Of a stretch of DNA of 6,792 nucleotides, positions 4,467 through 6,792 are shown piece after piece. Positions within the stretch are counted from its first letter, which is position 1; each line of letters starts with the position of its first letter. This stretch comes from Bordetella sp. Lineage in GTDB: Bacteria; Pseudomonadota; Gammaproteobacteria; Burkholderiales; Burkholderiaceae_B. The stretch spans positions 1 to 6,792 of the forward strand of contig DAIDKG010000163.1 in assembly GCA_027450125.1 (NCBI GenBank). The letters run 5' to 3'. The notes under the pieces were generated by a model. That model had not been told where the DNA came from, ran no database searches, and worked only from the letters and a program-made list of their open reading frames with translations. The translations under genes and the position numbers were made by a program.

Positions 4467-6128
4467 ATGAGCAGCACGCCCCCGCCGGTGGACTTTCGCA
4501 CCGATCCCCGGAAATACCGTCATTGGCACCTGAGTTTCCAGGGTGCGGTCGCCACCCTGGCCATGGACGTGGCCGAAGACGGCGGCCTGCGTCCCGGTTA
4601 CAAGCTCAAGCTCAACTCCTACGACCTGGGCGTGGATATCGAGCTGCACGATGCGCTGCAGCGCATCCGTTTCGAGCATCCCGAAGTGCAGACGGTCGTG
4701 CTGACCAGCATGAAGGAACGCATCTTCTGCTCGGGCGCCAACATCTTCATGCTGGGCCTGTCCTCGCATGCCTGGAAGGTGAACTTCTGCAAGTTCACCA
4801 ACGAAACCCGCAACGGCATCGAAGATTCCAGCCGCCACAGCGGCCTCAAATTCATCGCCGCGGTCAATGGCGCGTGCGCCGGGGGCGGCTACGAGCTGGC
4901 GCTGGCCTGCGACGAGATCCTGCTCGTCGACGATCGCTCCTCGTCGGTGGCGCTGCCCGAGGTGCCGCTGCTGGGCGTGCTGCCCGGCACCGGGGGCCTG
5001 ACCCGCGTGACCGACAAGCGCCGCGTGCGTCACGATCACGCCGATATTTTCTGCACTCTGGTCGAGGGCGTACGCGGCGAACGCGCCAAGGCCTGGCGTC
5101 TGGTGGACGATGTGATCAAGCCCGCGCAGTTCTCCGCCGCCGTGCAGGCGCGCGCGCTGGAGCTGGCCGCCGGCAGCGATCGCCCGGGCGAGGGCGCGCA
5201 CGGCGTTGAATTGACGCGCCTGGAGCGTGCCGAAGATGCCGATGGCATTGCGTATCGATACGTGGACGTACGGATCGACCGTGACAAGCGCCTGGCCGTC
5301 TGGACGGTGCGCGCGCCGCAGGCGCCGCTGCCGCAAGGCATCGAGGCCATCGTCGCCGCGGGCGCCTCCTGGTGGCCGTTGCAGATGGCGCGCGAACTGG
5401 ACGACGCCATCCTGCATCTGCGCACCAATGAGCTGGACGTCGGCACCTGGGTCTTCAAGACCGAGGGCGATGCGCAGGCCGTGCTGGCCGCCGATGCCGA
5501 CCTGCAGGCTCATGCCGGCCACTGGTTCGTGCGCGAGACCTCGGGCATGCTGCGCCGCACGCTTGCGCGACTGGACGTGACCTCGCGGTCGCTCTTCGCC
5601 TTCATCGAACCGGGTTCGTGCTTTGCCGGTACGCTGTTCGAACTGGCCCTGGCCGCCGACCGCATCTACATGCTCGACGACGGCGAAGCCGAATCGCCTG
5701 CGACGATCGTGCTGGGCGAGCGCAATTTCGGGGCCTATCCCATGGTCAGCGGCCAGAGCCGCCTGCAACGGCGCTTCTACGATGAAGCCGGTCCCATGCA
5801 GGCCGTGCGCGAGCGCATCGGCCTGGCCATCGCGCCCGCCGAAGCCGGGCAGCTGGGGCTGGTGACATTCACACCCGACGAAATCGATTGGGAAGACGAA
5901 CTGCGCATGGCGCTGGAAGAACGCCGCGCGCTCTCTCCCGACGCGCTGACCGGACTGGAAGCCAATCTGCGCTTCGGTCCTGGCGAAACCATGGAAACCC
6001 GCATCTTCGGCCGTCTCACGGCCTGGCAGAACTGGATTTTCAACCGGCCCAACGCGGCCGGCGAGAAGGGCGCACTCAAGCTGTACGGCAAGGGCGAGCA
6101 GGCCGCTTTCGATTGGAACCGGGTCTGA
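4467..6128 (+). CDS. boxC: 2,3-epoxybenzoyl-CoA dihydrolase BoxC (EC 4.1.2.44)
   Basis: BoxC hydrolytically opens 2,3-epoxybenzoyl-CoA with loss of one carbon, yielding 3,4-dehydroadipyl-CoA semialdehyde and formate, in the cytoplasm. The 553-residue protein has the length and double-crotonase layout of BoxC. The first enoyl-CoA-hydratase-like unit contains CSGANIFML (88-96), the oxyanion-hole region AAVNGACAGGGYELALACDE (131-150) and LPEVPLLGVLPGTGGLTR (163-180). The second unit lies around FIEPGSCFAGTLFELALAAD (379-398). Candidate catalytic residues are Cys108, Glu165 and Glu200; published work on a Burkholderia BoxC pointed to two glutamates and a cysteine, but my mapping is inferred. AAGGAG (4454-4459) lies seven bases before the ATG, a strong ribosome site. 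boxB follows after 79 bases on the same strand. An ordinary enoyl-CoA hydratase is excluded by the double length and the box context. Confidence 0.94.
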   Translation: MSSTPPPVDFRTDPRKYRHWHLSFQGAVATLAMDVAEDGGLRPGYKLKLNSYDLGVDIELHDALQRIRFEHPEVQTVVLTSMKERIFCSGANIFMLGLSSHAWKVNFCKFTNETRNGIEDSSRHSGLKFIAAVNGACAGGGYELALACDEILLVDDRSSSVALPEVPLLGVLPGTGGLTRVTDKRRVRHDHADIFCTLVEGVRGERAKAWRLVDDVIKPAQFSAAVQARALELAAGSDRPGEGAHGVELTRLERAEDADGIAYRYVDVRIDRDKRLAVWTVRAPQAPLPQGIEAIVAAGASWWPLQMARELDDAILHLRTNELDVGTWVFKTEGDAQAVLAADADLQAHAGHWFVRETSGMLRRTLARLDVTSRSLFAFIEPGSCFAGTLFELALAADRIYMLDDGEAESPATIVLGERNFGAYPMVSGQSRLQRRFYDEAGPMQAVRERIGLAIAPAEAGQLGLVTFTPDEIDWEDELRMALEERRALSPDALTGLEANLRFGPGETMETRIFGRLTAWQNWIFNRPNAAGEKGALKLYGKGEQAAFDWNRV

Positions 6129-6166
6129 CCGCACACGATTCCCGCGCACCGTCAACGACACACCGC

Positions 6167-6186
6167 GGGCCGTCCGACGCCGGCCC
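6167..6186 (+). other. GC hairpin between boxC and boxB
   Basis: GGGCCG (6167-6172) and CGGCCC (6181-6186) pair in an all-GC 6-base stem with an 8-base loop in the 79-base boxC-boxB gap, ending 9 bases before the boxB ribosome site. No T tract follows. It may affect relative transcript stability of the two genes or be incidental. Confidence 0.3.
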
Positions 6187-6207
6187 GACAGAACCAGGAG
6201 ACACCTC

Positions 6208-6792
6208 ATGTCCGGCATCAACTACAGCGAGAAGATCCCCAACAACGTCAATTTGTCCGGCGACCGCGCGCTGCAGCGCGCGCTCGAACACTGGCAGCCC
6301 AACTACCTGCAGTGGTGGCAGGACATGGGGCCGGACGGCTCGCACAACTTCGACGTCTACCTGCGCACTGCGGTCAGTGTCGAGCCCGACGGCTGGGCGC
6401 ATTTCGGCCATGTCAAAATGCCGGACTACCGCTGGGGCATCTTCCTCGCGCCGCAGGACGGCCAGCGCAAAATCCATTTCGGCGAAAACCTGGGCCGTGA
6501 GGTTTGGCAGGACGTGCCCGGCGAGCATCGCGCCAACTTGCGCCGCATCATCGTCACGCAAGGCGACACCGAGCCGGCGTCGATCGAGCAGCAGCGTCAC
6601 CTGGGGCTGACCGCGCCGTCGCAGTACGACCTGCGCAACCTGTTCCAGATCAACGTGGAAGAGGGCCGCCACCTGTGGGCCATGGTCTATCTGCTGCACC
6701 GCTATTTCGGCCGCGACGGCCGCGAGGAGGCCGCCGCGCTGCTCGAGCGCCGTTCGGGCGATACCGACAATCCGCGCATCCTGGGCGCCTTC
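6208..6792 (+). CDS. boxB: Benzoyl-CoA 2,3-epoxidase oxygenase subunit BoxB (EC 1.14.13.208), 3' partial
   Basis: BoxB is the diiron oxygenase that, with the NADPH-dependent reductase BoxA, inserts one oxygen atom into benzoyl-CoA to form the 2,3-epoxide. The frame is open from the ATG at 6208 to the window edge, giving 195 residues of an enzyme usually about 470 long. The start MSGINYSEKIPNNVNL and the following WQPNYLQWWQDMGPDGS region are characteristic of BoxB. Glu122 and the E-x-x-H pair Glu152/His155 (in NVEEGRHLW) match the first half of the class I diiron ligand set, with the order and spacing I recall for studied BoxB proteins. The second ligand set would lie outside the window. AGGAG (6196-6200) lies seven bases before the start. 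It is cotranscribed with boxC by position, and boxA is expected further downstream. Confidence 0.95.
   Translation, partial: MSGINYSEKIPNNVNLSGDRALQRALEHWQPNYLQWWQDMGPDGSHNFDVYLRTAVSVEPDGWAHFGHVKMPDYRWGIFLAPQDGQRKIHFGENLGREVWQDVPGEHRANLRRIIVTQGDTEPASIEQQRHLGLTAPSQYDLRNLFQINVEEGRHLWAMVYLLHRYFGRDGREEAAALLERRSGDTDNPRILGAF

Noticed and set aside
4233..6221. 662-codon open frame on the minus strand opposite boxC
   Set aside because: It is a shadow of the high third-position GC of boxC. The translation is low-complexity in Gly, Arg, Gln and His with no recognisable domain, while boxC on the other strand is a clear family member.
1..6792. A mobile element, CRISPR array or defence island
   Set aside because: No transposase, integrase, terminal inverted repeats, spacer-repeat pattern or defence gene is visible; the genes form a conventional catabolic locus.

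Overview
The window looks like chromosomal DNA from a GC-rich betaproteobacterium, most likely Alcaligenaceae (Bordetella/Achromobacter-like). That placement is inferred from the high GC content, the strong G/C preference at third codon positions and the character of the proteins; it is not proven. Its core is a locus for aerobic benzoate catabolism through coenzyme A thioesters, the box (benzoyl-CoA oxidation) pathway.

Layout. At the left edge (1-1008, minus strand) are a MotA/PomA-type ion-channel subunit and the first 55 codons of a gene overlapping its stop; this pair has no evident link to benzoate. An inverted repeat at 1141-1169 overlaps the ligase stop codon and probably ends the catabolic operon. 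Next, on the minus strand, come benzoate-CoA ligase (1168-2739), a small cupin-like protein resembling the DUF4863/PnbB family (2762-3232) and a possible 24-codon leader ORF (3229-3303) that overlaps the cupin gene start. A divergent control region (about 3304-3463) separates these from boxR (3464-4369, plus strand). A 97-base AT-richer promoter region follows, then boxC (4467-6128) and the first 195 codons of boxB (6208 to the window edge). boxA and the semialdehyde dehydrogenase gene are not in view.

How the parts work together. The ligase makes benzoyl-CoA. BoxB, with the reductase BoxA, converts it to the 2,3-epoxide. BoxC opens the ring hydrolytically to 3,4-dehydroadipyl-CoA semialdehyde plus formate. 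BoxR, an XRE helix-turn-helix fused to a shikimate-kinase-like domain, belongs to a family known to sense benzoyl-CoA and repress these genes. The sequence supports such a circuit: ATAATGC elements lie on or next to the predicted -10 boxes of both divergent promoters, and a copy in the opposite orientation lies on the predicted boxC -10.

I see no mobile element, CRISPR array, tRNA or rRNA. The pathway itself is known. The less explained parts are the cupin-like gene in the ligase operon, the candidate leader ORF, the operator architecture around boxR and the unusual partner of the MotA-like protein.
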